NCBI GenBank assembly: GCA_965369325.1
Contig: CBDUQI010000177.1
Coordinates: 1-12,292 of the forward strand
Length of the DNA: 12,292 nucleotides
DNA from: CBDUQI01 sp965369325
Lineage (GTDB): Bacteria; Pseudomonadota; Gammaproteobacteria; Steroidobacterales; JBCBZW01
Reading direction: 5' to 3'
Shown here: piece after piece, positions 1 through 7,775 of the stretch
Layout: every line of letters starts with the position of its first letter
Position numbering within the stretch: the stretch's first letter is position 1
The notes under the pieces: model-generated
Database searches by the model: none
Told to the model about the DNA's origin: nothing
What the model saw: only the letters and a program-made list of their open reading frames with translations
Position numbers and translations under genes: made by a program

Positions 1-327
1 GTGATCAACTGCCGGTGGCGATATGCTCTGCTCATGCTCGCAGACCAGCGGCATGAGCGAGAAATAGCCGACGAAGCAGTGCTGCGTATCCCTTGCATGC
101 CAAAGACCCAGACCTTCGTGCTGATGGTAAACCTGCTGTGCATAATTGATCAGCGCATAGGCCCGATCGTTGCTGTTTACTTGATCATCCAACAGGTAAC
201 GGGTGACGCGTTCATCACTGTCTAATCGACGTAAATCGGGCGCATCGGCAAACGTGAGCTGGCGTAGAATCAGCCTGCGCGTGCGCAATAGTTCGGCACC
301 AGAGAACGCCGCGGCAGACGCACTCAA
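1..327 (-). CDS. GNAT-family N-acetyltransferase (RimJ/RimL-like), C-terminus beyond the window
   Basis: The minus strand has 109 open codons from a TTG at 327 to the left edge. The N-terminal part reads LLRTRRLILRQLTFADAPD, then LRRLDSDERVTRYLLDDQ, then GLGLWHARDTQHCFVGYFSL. That is the order seen at the start of RimJ/RimL-type GNAT domains: the first strand with its Arg-rich motif, two helices, then the GxGxW strand and the following hairpin. The family transfers an acetyl group from acetyl-CoA to protein N-termini or small amines, but the acetyl-CoA-binding motif lies beyond the edge, so the substrate cannot be guessed. The proposed TTG overlaps the TGA stop of the upstream gene (TTGA), which suggests translational coupling. 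A weak AAGGG lies 12 bases upstream. A second TTG 13 codons downstream, just before LRTRRL, is an alternative start. Family call fairly sure; start uncertain. Confidence 0.8.
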   Translation of the reverse strand, partial: MSASAAAFSGAELLRTRRLILRQLTFADAPDLRRLDSDERVTRYLLDDQVNSNDRAYALINYAQQVYHQHEGLGLWHARDTQHCFVGYFSLMPLVCEHEQSISPPAVDH

Positions 328-887
328 GAGGACTGAAATCCCTTGTCTGTAATGTGCATATTGCCGAGATCGATGCCTTTGTTGATCATGTTCTGGCGAC
401 CGCTTTTCGCCATCTGGCGTAGTTGAAAATCGTTGCCGGCACGCTTGGCCTGCTCCCACGTCTGAAACGCGATATGAGCCTCATAAATCATCCCTTCGCC
501 CATCATCTGACGTTTGCTCGGATCGCGTGCCACAGCATTGCCTTTGAGTCGCAGCAGCACCTGGCCACGAACGGCTTCCACCCACTCGGGCGGTGGCATG
601 TTGGCGTCGTGAATGATCACCCACATGACAATCCAGAAAGCGGTCATCGTATCAGCCAGGTTATCGTGCCTCAGCCCTAGGGGGGTGAGAGTCGCCTGAA
701 ACTCCTGCACAATATCGCGTCCCCGTAACTGAGCGTCGATGATTTTGCGTAATGGTTTCTGGCCGCGGGAAAGTGTATCAACGAGTTCTTTTTCGACCAT
801 GCGTGAAATTGCCGGGTCGTAGGTGAACGTGAAGGCCGCTAACGGGTCCTCTACATGTGCATTGTCCTGAGGGATGGCTGAAGTCAT
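324..887 (-). CDS. Hypothetical protein, possibly DUF6683-like
   Basis: This is a 187-residue protein with no signal peptide and no clear membrane segment. A helical central part (about residues 66-115) contains GLRHDNLADTMTAFWIVMW, followed by a VRGQVLLRL segment. The C-terminal third is rich in charged and amide residues (QTWEQAKRAG, RQMAKSGRQNM). From memory, the pattern 'G-L-x-x-x-N-L-A-D-x-x-x-A-x-W-x-V-x-W' followed by 'V-R-x-Q' resembles proteins grouped as DUF6683, whose role is unknown. This is a tentative match and could be wrong. GGAG sits about 8-9 bases before the ATG. The gene shares its stop codon with the start of the following acetyltransferase, so the two are probably co-transcribed. 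An inverted repeat lies shortly upstream. Function unknown. Confidence 0.75.
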   Translation of the reverse strand: MTSAIPQDNAHVEDPLAAFTFTYDPAISRMVEKELVDTLSRGQKPLRKIIDAQLRGRDIVQEFQATLTPLGLRHDNLADTMTAFWIVMWVIIHDANMPPPEWVEAVRGQVLLRLKGNAVARDPSKRQMMGEGMIYEAHIAFQTWEQAKRAGNDFQLRQMAKSGRQNMINKGIDLGNMHITDKGFQSS

Positions 888-918
888 TTCGGCACTCCGG
901 GTTGGCGTTGTTATCAGA

Positions 919-953
919 CTAGGCTAGCATTCGACGTACGCACGATAGCCTAG
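919..953. repeat. Perfect 8-bp inverted repeat in the leader of the 887-324 gene
   Basis: CTAGGCTA (919-926) and TAGCCTAG (946-953) are perfect reverse complements separated by 19 bases. The repeat lies 32 bases upstream of the ATG at 887 and 27 bases past the stop at 980. Immediately adjoining it is GGGG-AAA-CCCC (953-963). Neither arm set is followed by a T-run on the minus strand, so an intrinsic terminator is not supported. A two-fold operator or an mRNA leader hairpin fits better. Function is inferred only from position. Confidence 0.45.
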
Positions 954-979
954 GGGAAACCCCAGCGACGCGTCGTGCA

Positions 980-1942
980 TCACGGGGATTGCGCCGGTTC
1001 ATTGCGGGTTCTAGCAAGCGCCTGGCGCACCTCGCGCTCGCCTTGGTGATGACCACTGGTTTCGTACCCACGCAGCGCTTCGCGGTACATCAATCGCGCG
1101 GACGCTGGCTCACCGCTGCGTTCGTACACCAGCCCCAGATAACGGTACGCTTCGGCTGTTTGAGCCGGCGCTTCTAACGCATAACTGAGCAACAGCGCTT
1201 TGCGAAACAGAAGCTCGGCTGCGCGCAAATTCCAGCGCTCCAGGCTGCTCAAGCCGAGCGCCGTGTAGCTGCGATAGTCGTTCATGGGCTGCTCGCGCGT
1301 TTGTGCGATGGCCTCTGATTCGCGTACCAAGACGCGGCCCCAGCCGGGGTCGCCGTGCAACTCATAGGCAACGCCAAGGGTGGCGAGCATTTCGCGAGAC
1401 AATTGAGTTATTTCAAAGGACACACCGTTTTCTAGTGCGCCTCGGATGGTCCTATGCGCCAGCTCAAGCTGCCCGGTATCAAGGTGCACCCGGGCCAGAT
1501 CAACATAATCCCACGCCATAGATTCGCGATCGCCGAGGCGCCGATGAAGTTCCAACGCCTTATCGAAGTGCCGAAGTGCCTTATCTGCGGCCTGACGCTG
1601 CACGGCCACCTGACCAAGGCCGGTCATGTTACGCGCCATCTCAGCCGTGTCGCCACGCCGCTTGGCGCTGTCGTAGGCTTGTGCGAAAGCCTTCTCGGCC
1701 CCGGGCAAATCCTGATCATGCTCCATCAGAACGCCACCGAGCTCTCGCCAGCGCTCGCTTGCGTTGGGTACAGCAAGCGCACGTTCTCGGTAATGCGCGA
1801 TGAGTTGGTCACGCTCACTAAGTTCAGCCTCGCCCGGGACGTTGGCGTGGCGCAGGTTGCTACAGCCCGTGAGCAAAATGATCGCAACAGCAACGCAAGT
1901 GCAGGTGCTCACGCGGCATCTATGTCGGGCATACAGGTGCAT
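980..1942 (-). CDS. TPR-repeat lipoprotein
   Basis: From the ATG at 1942 this encodes 320 residues. Residues 1-27 form a lipoprotein signal: a basic n-region (RHRCR), a hydrophobic core, and the lipobox LLTGC with the lipidated cysteine at 27. The rest is almost entirely helical hairpins of tetratricopeptide type, at roughly 62-95, 101-136, 141-173, 182-216, 225-256 and 264-296. Typical TPR positions are clear in GLGQVAVQRQAADKALRHF and YLGLVYERSGEPASARLMY. TPR lipoproteins usually act as scaffolds for envelope protein complexes; no partner is evident. The reading frame stays open upstream to 2137, but that extension is Arg/Pro-rich, overlaps the preceding gene, and would bury the signal peptide. 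The start at 1942 is therefore preferred despite lacking a strong ribosome-binding site. Confidence 0.82.
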   Translation of the reverse strand: MHLYARHRCRVSTCTCVAVAIILLTGCSNLRHANVPGEAELSERDQLIAHYRERALAVPNASERWRELGGVLMEHDQDLPGAEKAFAQAYDSAKRRGDTAEMARNMTGLGQVAVQRQAADKALRHFDKALELHRRLGDRESMAWDYVDLARVHLDTGQLELAHRTIRGALENGVSFEITQLSREMLATLGVAYELHGDPGWGRVLVRESEAIAQTREQPMNDYRSYTALGLSSLERWNLRAAELLFRKALLLSYALEAPAQTAEAYRYLGLVYERSGEPASARLMYREALRGYETSGHHQGEREVRQALARTRNEPAQSP

Positions 1943-2052
1943 GCCAGTATCATAGCGTGGGGAGCCGGCGGAGGGCATCCGTCGGGTAATTGCTACACTT
2001 GGTGTCGGCGCGGGAAACCACACGCCACGACGTGGACTGATGGACAGCGTTG

Positions 2053-2883
2053 TCAGTCGGCGTGTGATTCTGCCAGGGCGAACTGCTGGTGTGCTGGCGG
2101 GGCGTTGTCGTCCTGGCAGGGCGCGATGTAATCCCATCGGCGCAATGCAGAATCAGACGTGGGCGATTTGTCCAAGGCCAGCACCGAAGCCCGTACGGTG
2201 TGATCGGAAAAAGCCGCATCGCAAGCATTCTCGAACACCTGTTTAAACGCTTGCAGTTGCTTGCGTGTTGCACCCGCAAAACTGTACAGATGCGTTGCAC
2301 TTACCTGTTGCCCCATCTGATAGGCGTGCGCGGTCAGCAGCACTTCATCAATGCCGTCACCGTTACTATCCAGCGTGTTGGTAATCGCTTGGTACGCCAT
2401 ATCGGCGAACACAAATTGTGCGACCGGCACGCCATCCTGCATCACCACCAACATCGGTGGTTTGACGTTGGGCGATGAGGCATTAGGGCGACCACGCGTG
2501 AGCAGATACAGCTGCTGGTGGGTGTTTGGGTGAGTGAATGCGCCGCTCGCGCTATCTGCCACCCATACGTCTTTCGGGGCGCCGGCCCCAAACACCATGC
2601 TCACTATTTCTCGCCGCTCACTTTCCGCCACCTCCCGTCGCTCGGCGGGTTCTGATGCATGGCGAAAATCCGCTACCACTTCACCTATGATTGGATCGAC
2701 GGTCTTGGCCAGCGCCCGACGCTCAATGGTACCAACTGTCGGGGCTGACGCAGGTTCTTGCCTTGCTGATGATTGTGGTTGTATTGCCGCCGGTTGCTCG
2801 CAACCCAACAACACCGCACCGCAACACAGGACCAGCGCCAGATGGCACACCAAGTTGGAGCGAAACAGGTGATATGCATTCAT
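2053..2883 (-). CDS. Hypothetical lipoprotein with a Ca-binding-like DxNxDG loop
   Basis: This 276-residue protein starts with a lipoprotein signal: hydrophobic LVCHLALVLCCGAVLLGC with the lipidated cysteine at 28, followed by a Pro/Ala/Gln-rich linker (29-50) and a Glu/Arg-rich helical segment (54-95). The remainder looks like beta-structure with short strands (QQLYLLTRG, PMLVVMQDGVPVAQFVF). It includes D172-S-N-G-D-G-I-D-E180, the loop found in FG-GAP/VCBS and dockerin-type calcium sites. Two late cysteines (221, 256) could form a periplasmic disulfide. An in-frame TAG lies two codons upstream of the ATG, so the start cannot be much earlier. The TPR lipoprotein follows after 110 bases, and the pair may work together in the envelope. 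No known family was recognised. Confidence 0.8.
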   Translation of the reverse strand: MNAYHLFRSNLVCHLALVLCCGAVLLGCEQPAAIQPQSSARQEPASAPTVGTIERRALAKTVDPIIGEVVADFRHASEPAERREVAESERREIVSMVFGAGAPKDVWVADSASGAFTHPNTHQQLYLLTRGRPNASSPNVKPPMLVVMQDGVPVAQFVFADMAYQAITNTLDSNGDGIDEVLLTAHAYQMGQQVSATHLYSFAGATRKQLQAFKQVFENACDAAFSDHTVRASVLALDKSPTSDSALRRWDYIAPCQDDNAPPAHQQFALAESHAD

Positions 2884-2930
2884 GGACTATAGGCTACATG
2901 GTTTGAACAAGCGGCTGAAGCGCCCGGATG

Positions 2931-2965
2931 AAAAAAGACGGCCCCGGCAACGCTGCACTGGGGCC
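2931..2965 (-). terminator. Rho-independent terminator after the LysM gene
   Basis: Read on the minus strand, GGCCCC (from 2965) pairs with GGGGCC (to 2940), with an inner GCA/TGC pairing in the loop. GTC and then six T residues (2936-2931) follow. It begins 26 bases after the stop of the 4752-2992 gene. This separates that gene from the lipoprotein genes downstream. Confidence 0.75.
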
Positions 2966-2991
2966 AAGGCTGAAAAACAGAATATTGATAA

Positions 2992-4752
2992 CTAGCTTGC
3001 GGTAGCCAGCAGATTCGGCGAAATGTACACGCGCTGTCCGCTATCCAGGGTGATCCACGTCAGGAAGTCCACGTGGTCGCCAGTACTGCTGCCGGTACTA
3101 CCTTGATCGCCGATATCCTGGCCGGCGCGTACCTGATCGCCTTCACGCACATTGAACGAATCCGCATGTGCGTAGTGTGCAAACACTGGATACGAACGCC
3201 CCTGATAGTCAAAGCTGAGATCGCTCTGCATGATTAAGCGGTTGCCGTAACCGGTATTGCTGGAGATGATGTCCACGACCTGGCCGGCGAACCAACTCTG
3301 GATGCGTCCGTTGGTGGTGACGTAGTCAATCCCCAGGTTGTAAACGCCCGCGGCAATTGGCTCGGCGACACTCGGATTGTCGGAGAATACCGCTAGGGTT
3401 GCGCTCTTAGAACTGTGCGGCCCGCCACGGGCCATAAAGCCTTCGGTGAGAATAAACTCACCAATGACGGGCGAGTCTATCGTTTGCCGTGCAGGTGTCG
3501 CCCGTTCATGCACCGGTTGGCTCAACTGCAGGTCCACCTGATTGCCCAGCGTGGTGCTCTGCGTCGTGCCAGTAGCAGCGAACAAGGCTTGCCCCGTCAC
3601 ATCATTCAGCAACCCGGTGGGTGCAAGCCCCTCCTGGCGTTGAAAGTTGGCCACAGCGGCCGAGGTGTTTGGGCCAAACCGGCCATCAGCGAATCCGGCA
3701 ACCTGCGAGCCCGGCACCGCGCCTACCTGCACCAGCTGGTTTTGCACAGCGGTGACCCCACCGTAAAGGCGGGATGCGACAGCGGAGGTTGCCTCGCCCG
3801 AGGTAATGCGCCCGTCGTTGTTAAAGTCGAGTCCTGCGTTTTGAGTGTACTCGGCGTTGCCAGCCACAAATGCACGGCCGCTGGGTGTAACTAGTGTGTC
3901 GGACGGATTCGGCGTGGCCCGTCCCGACAGCACAGAGGTGTACACCCCTTCAAGGGTGCCCAGATTGCCGCGATACGGTTCAAAGTATTTCTCTACGAAG
4001 TGCAGCTGCTCGAGCGCACCCATGCGAGACAGCTCACCCACAGAGGTGCCCAGACCGCGCGCTGTTGGCGGAATAAATTGAATAAGCCCGGTCGCGTCCG
4101 ACACCGGGTTCACCACCGATGGGGAGAATGATCCGCCCGTCTCGAAGCTCATCACCGCCAACAAGTACTCCGGCTGGGTGTCCAGGCGCTGCGCCATGGC
4201 CTCAACTTCTGCAATGAATTGCGGCGTGACATTCGGATTCCCAGCCAGCCCAACGATCGTCTGATAGTTAAAACCGCCCTCGGGTGCTGGGGCCGGACCC
4301 TCGGGTGGGTTGGCAGGCGTGATCGCAGGCGCCACCTCGGGCGGGGACGGCGGAGCCACCTGCGGCCCTGGTGCACCACTGATGACGCTGGGAATACGCA
4401 GCACATCGCCAACGTAGATCATGTCCGGGTTCGCGATGTTGTTCGCGTCCACCAGTGCGTCTACCGTGGTGCCAAATTGGGTAGCGAGTGCGCTCAGGCT
4501 GTCCCCGGCCTGTATCACATGCTCGACGCCGCGCGGGATACTAATTTGCTCGCCGGGGTAGATGAGATCCGGATTGTTGATCTGCGGGTTCGCGGCCAAC
4601 AAGTTCTCAAGTGCTACGCCGTGGCGCGAGGCGATGCCGTTGAGCGTATCGCCCTGCCTGACGGTGTAGGCGCCACTGCCTTGGGGTATTTGCGCCGCGT
4701 TCAGTAGGGCGACATCGTTAACCCCTGTCGTTGTGTTGGCAACGGCATCCAT
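2992..4752 (-). CDS. Multi-domain peptidoglycan protein: 2 LysM, SLT-type transglycosylase, PG-binding and LytM/M23-like domains
   Basis: The 586-residue protein has these domains in order. LysM 28-73 and LysM 78-121 each carry a QxGDxL core and an IYxGxxxxIP end. A Pro-rich linker runs 126-158. A lytic-transglycosylase-like domain covers about 165-330, with the candidate catalytic E204 in FETGG and the GLIQF motif at 222-226. A Ca-binding-like loop, DFNNDGRITSGE, is at 309-320. A peptidoglycan-binding-type helical domain covers about 334-392 (DGRFGPNTSAAVANFQ). An M23/LytM-like domain covers about 462-582. In M23 enzymes HxxxD and HxH bind zinc; here the first is N472-L-G-I-D476 and the second H560-V-D562, with only Y-A-H529 unchanged, so metal binding is doubtful. 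There is no signal peptide, and an in-frame TGA two codons before the ATG excludes a longer N-terminus. It probably binds and cuts the cell wall; how it leaves the cell is unclear. It ends at an intrinsic terminator. Confidence 0.88.
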   Translation of the reverse strand: MDAVANTTTGVNDVALLNAAQIPQGSGAYTVRQGDTLNGIASRHGVALENLLAANPQINNPDLIYPGEQISIPRGVEHVIQAGDSLSALATQFGTTVDALVDANNIANPDMIYVGDVLRIPSVISGAPGPQVAPPSPPEVAPAITPANPPEGPAPAPEGGFNYQTIVGLAGNPNVTPQFIAEVEAMAQRLDTQPEYLLAVMSFETGGSFSPSVVNPVSDATGLIQFIPPTARGLGTSVGELSRMGALEQLHFVEKYFEPYRGNLGTLEGVYTSVLSGRATPNPSDTLVTPSGRAFVAGNAEYTQNAGLDFNNDGRITSGEATSAVASRLYGGVTAVQNQLVQVGAVPGSQVAGFADGRFGPNTSAAVANFQRQEGLAPTGLLNDVTGQALFAATGTTQSTTLGNQVDLQLSQPVHERATPARQTIDSPVIGEFILTEGFMARGGPHSSKSATLAVFSDNPSVAEPIAAGVYNLGIDYVTTNGRIQSWFAGQVVDIISSNTGYGNRLIMQSDLSFDYQGRSYPVFAHYAHADSFNVREGDQVRAGQDIGDQGSTGSSTGDHVDFLTWITLDSGQRVYISPNLLATAS

Positions 4753-4759
4753 GGCTCAG

Positions 4760-4765
4760 CTCCTC
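4760..4765 (-). promoter_or_regulatory. Strong ribosome-binding site fixing the LysM gene start
   Basis: GAGGAG on the minus strand lies 7 bases before the ATG at 4752. The in-frame TGA at 4758-4756 lies between it and the start. Together they fix the N-terminus and confirm that no signal peptide has been missed upstream. Confidence 0.8.
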
Positions 4766-4805
4766 ATTTTCTGAAGCTCCATGCTGCCTAAGTCGCATCG
4801 CGTAA

Positions 4806-4836
4806 AATACTGGGGCTGACCCTAGAGTGTCAGCCC
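4806..4836 (-). terminator. Probable terminator hairpin after the di-heme gene
   Basis: GGGCTGAC (from 4836) pairs perfectly with GTCAGCCC (to 4813) around an 8-base loop on the minus strand, followed by CAGTATTTTA. It starts 22 bases after the stop at 4859. The T-tract is short, so termination may be partial and some transcription could continue into the LysM gene. Confidence 0.55.
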
Positions 4837-4858
4837 GCAGTCGTTGTATCAGAGCGCT

Positions 4859-7537
4859 CTAACGGTGGGCGAGCGCCTTCGGGTCGGGCTTGTCCGAACC
4901 AGCCGGCACACTCCCCGGATCGGCCGGGTCGCTGCCTGCCTGAGTCTCATCCCCGTCCAGAAAGCCATCGCTGTCACGGTCTATGGCCATGCGGACGCCC
5001 GAACCGGGTGGCACGCAGGTAAACGTAATCTCATTGCCCGGCACCTGACTCAACTGCATCAACTGCCCCACCGAAAACAGCGGATCGGGGCTGAAATCGG
5101 AGCGAAACGCGCCGGAGGACAAGCGCACCATGCCACGCGACAACCCGTTAAAGTTCCCACGCGTGATCAGATCGCACTCTGGTCTCGGCGTGAGCACCGC
5201 TGCCCGGTTCAACAGCAACTGCAACCGCGCGCTGGCCAGCGGCAGGTTGCCGGGCGCCAGCGTAACCTGTTGGCCGACGATAGGCGCCAGGTTGCTGTCG
5301 TACGCCAATAGGAAGTCAACAATGTCTCGCCGGTCCGTGTCATCGATATTCTGAAAATCCTGAAAGAAGCTGAGCAGCGTATCCTCTGCTGCATCGTGCC
5401 CGAAGCCGAAGCCGCGAATTTGGTCTCCCAGGTTTGGTTGTCCGGGCTCTTCTCGCGATCCGCCGAAGAACCCCACCTTGGTATACAGGTTGCGCAGGTG
5501 TGGAATTTTCAACGCCTGTCGGAAGTCGCCGCCTTGGAAACGACGGATCACACTCAGCCCGCCTGTGCCGAAGCGCCCGTTCACCGGGTCGAGCTCGTGG
5601 CAGGCAATGCAGGTCTGAATACCATCGGTTTCGCGTGTCTGGTAGATATCAAAGCCGCGTGCTTGCGAAACGCTTAGACTGTTGTCCAGCGCCCGCACCG
5701 GGTTAGGTGGGTAGCTTATCTGCAACGCGTATGCTGCGAACGTCAGCATCTCGCTTTCGCTAAGCGGAGTGGTACGGCCCAGTAAACTCTCGTAAGCACC
5801 GTTGAACGCCATAAACGCCAACTCTTCATTCAGCGCCCCTGTCCCATCGGCCTGTGCACCGGTGCGATCGCCGCGCCAGTGCATCGGACCTTGTCCGGCC
5901 AGTCCGCGCAGGCTCTGGGTGGACATGGGGCCTTTCACCGGGTGGAAAAACGTGTCATCGCCGGAGGGCAGGGGAAGTGCCAGTGGGTTGTCGTTGCGAA
6001 CGACACTGCCGTCGGGGTTGCCCAGGTCCCAGGCCAGATGATCGGTGTCGCCAAAGATGTGACAGCCCGCACACGAGGAATCCCCTCGTGACGAACTTAG
6101 GCGGGCGTCATACAGAAACGGACGACCTTGCACAACCGAATCGGGCTCCGGATTATGCATCAACAAGTGCTGAGCTTCCTGCCGTGTGTTGAGATTGATC
6201 ACCGAAACACCATTGTCGAAACGCGTTAACACGTACAGTCGATTTAGCGCCTCATCCAGAATCACGCCTGAGGGGCCACCACCGCTCACTTCAATTAGGC
6301 GTGTGGGATCCGGCGTGTAGATTCCCTGCTCCAGTTGCTCGACGTTGAGCACCGCGATACGGGCAGAACCAAAGGCGGCCAGATACAGAGTACTGCCATC
6401 GCTCTGAATCGCCATCTGAGTCGGAGTCGCCAGACTGGCGTCCCGCTCTTCGGCCGTCCCAGGGAACACGTCGTAGTTGAAGTGCGGGTTCAGATGCCGA
6501 GGCGTGACGGTCGGGCCGTCAATCACAGTAATCCGGTTTTCAATAAAGTGTCCGCGCACAGTGCTCGGCCCGTAGATGCCTGGGCCCTCATAACGAACAT
6601 CATTGCGTGCGTCGGTATTGGACACGTACACATGCCCATTGGTCGGATTCACTGTCATGTTAAACAACGTAGTACCCACGCCTGAGTACAGACCAATGGT
6701 GTCTACCTTGTCCTGCGTCGCGTCAAGCACAAACACATCCCAGTCCGGAAGTTGTGTGCGGACAGCCTGTGTCCAGTCACGACCGGAGGCATCTGCCCAA
6801 CCCTGATCATTGGCTTTGACAATGAGACCAACATCGAACGGCACCGGCACCCCCTCTACGTTATCTACCGGCGCTGGGAGATCACCAAGTACCGTGTTGC
6901 GGGACAAGATGGTGGTGCGATTACCCGAATGAAATACGGCCGCGTATACTCTTTGACCGTTGGGGCTTACGGCCAGTGCACGTGGGGTGTCGCCGAACAT
7001 CGTGACAACCTGTGGTTGCTCACCAAGTGCGTCCACGTCATACACCCAGACATCGGCGCGACCGGTGGTCTCTAGCGGCGAAAACGACACCGGTGAATTC
7101 TGCCCACGGTGCGCGGTGGTGATAAAGGCTTTGCTCATCCCGGGCCCGGCGAACACAATATCGCGAGGCTCATCACCCACCAGCAGCGTACGCACCACGC
7201 GAGGCGCCACATCCTGATCGCCAGGCGCAACAATACTGATGCTGTCGGACAAATGATTCACCACCCAAATCTGTCCGTTAGGATGCACCGCGACCGCGAC
7301 CGGCTCCATTCCAACCACCACCGAATCGATATGGGCAATACCGCCCGCAGCGACCTGAAAGACTTCCACTCGGTGGTCCGGGGTATTCACCGCGTACAGC
7401 CGCGATCCGTCCGCCGACAGGGCCAGCGGGCGTACCTGTCCAGACTCGAACGTTACAAAATTGCCTGCCTGCCCAAACGCCAGCGGCGAGAACAAACTAA
7501 GCATGAAGAGTGATGCAGCGCGAGTGATTCCACGCAT
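4859..7537 (-). CDS. Secreted beta-propeller/di-heme cytochrome c protein
   Basis: From the ATG at 7537 the product has 892 residues. It starts with a Sec signal (MRGITRAASLFMLSLFSPLAFGQA, cut near residue 24). About residues 30-460 form a YVTN-type beta-propeller with repeated blades such as VRPLALSADGSRLYAVN, EPVAVAVHPNGQIWVVN and TPRALAVSPNGQRVYAA. The C-terminal half carries two c-type heme motifs, C-A-G-C-H at 489-493 and C-I-A-C-H at 643-647. Between them is GPMSTQSLRGLAGQGPMHW, typical of di-heme peroxidase/MauG-related domains. A Ca-binding-like DRDSDGFLDGDE is at 853-864. It should act in the periplasm as an electron-transfer or peroxidase-like oxidoreductase; the substrate is unknown. 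The frame is open to 7756 with other possible starts (7621, 7651), but only 7537 places the signal peptide at the N-terminus. It is divergent from the antiporter gene. Confidence 0.85.
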   Translation of the reverse strand: MRGITRAASLFMLSLFSPLAFGQAGNFVTFESGQVRPLALSADGSRLYAVNTPDHRVEVFQVAAGGIAHIDSVVVGMEPVAVAVHPNGQIWVVNHLSDSISIVAPGDQDVAPRVVRTLLVGDEPRDIVFAGPGMSKAFITTAHRGQNSPVSFSPLETTGRADVWVYDVDALGEQPQVVTMFGDTPRALAVSPNGQRVYAAVFHSGNRTTILSRNTVLGDLPAPVDNVEGVPVPFDVGLIVKANDQGWADASGRDWTQAVRTQLPDWDVFVLDATQDKVDTIGLYSGVGTTLFNMTVNPTNGHVYVSNTDARNDVRYEGPGIYGPSTVRGHFIENRITVIDGPTVTPRHLNPHFNYDVFPGTAEERDASLATPTQMAIQSDGSTLYLAAFGSARIAVLNVEQLEQGIYTPDPTRLIEVSGGGPSGVILDEALNRLYVLTRFDNGVSVINLNTRQEAQHLLMHNPEPDSVVQGRPFLYDARLSSSRGDSSCAGCHIFGDTDHLAWDLGNPDGSVVRNDNPLALPLPSGDDTFFHPVKGPMSTQSLRGLAGQGPMHWRGDRTGAQADGTGALNEELAFMAFNGAYESLLGRTTPLSESEMLTFAAYALQISYPPNPVRALDNSLSVSQARGFDIYQTRETDGIQTCIACHELDPVNGRFGTGGLSVIRRFQGGDFRQALKIPHLRNLYTKVGFFGGSREEPGQPNLGDQIRGFGFGHDAAEDTLLSFFQDFQNIDDTDRRDIVDFLLAYDSNLAPIVGQQVTLAPGNLPLASARLQLLLNRAAVLTPRPECDLITRGNFNGLSRGMVRLSSGAFRSDFSPDPLFSVGQLMQLSQVPGNEITFTCVPPGSGVRMAIDRDSDGFLDGDETQAGSDPADPGSVPAGSDKPDPKALAHR

Positions 7538-7582
7538 TGTCACCGTAGGGGCTGAAAATACAAGCGACAGTACGCCGCTTAA

Positions 7583-7602
7583 GGGTCGGCGAGCGCCGAT
7601 CC
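7583..7602. repeat. Strong hairpin in the leader of the di-heme gene
   Basis: GGGTCGGC and GCCGATCC pair (one G-T) around a four-base loop, 46 bases upstream of the preferred start at 7537. No T-run follows on either strand. If the gene starts at 7537 this is in its 5' leader and could affect translation. If it starts further upstream it is simply coding sequence. Confidence 0.35.
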
Positions 7603-7775
7603 CTAGTTTGTCGATCATCATAAGTGAGCATCCCCAAAGCAGATACTGCATCGTAATCGCTGGATGAAAACGGTGCAGGTGATAGTGCGGAAAGCATAAC
7701 ACACTAGTATGTGAGGGCCACTCGGATGAGAGCAGACCGTGTAACCTATCCATCACTGCCGACGTCTAATCAGCG

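Noticed and set aside
2025..2035. CCACG-A-CGTGG palindrome between the lipoprotein genes
   Set aside because: Only 5-bp arms with no second copy seen nearby; expected by chance at this length.
1454..2131. 225-codon plus-strand frame
   Set aside because: It is a shadow of the TPR lipoprotein, with no recognisable domain, and the minus strand carries a clear lipobox and TPR pattern.
1943..2137. 65-residue N-terminal extension of the TPR lipoprotein
   Set aside because: It would overlap the preceding gene and place the lipoprotein signal in the interior. Its Arg/Pro-rich composition is typical of unused frames.
6072..6090. 7-bp perfect inverted repeat next to the first heme motif
   Set aside because: It lies inside a well-supported coding region with no T-run. 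It fits ordinary codon choice for S-S-R-G-D.
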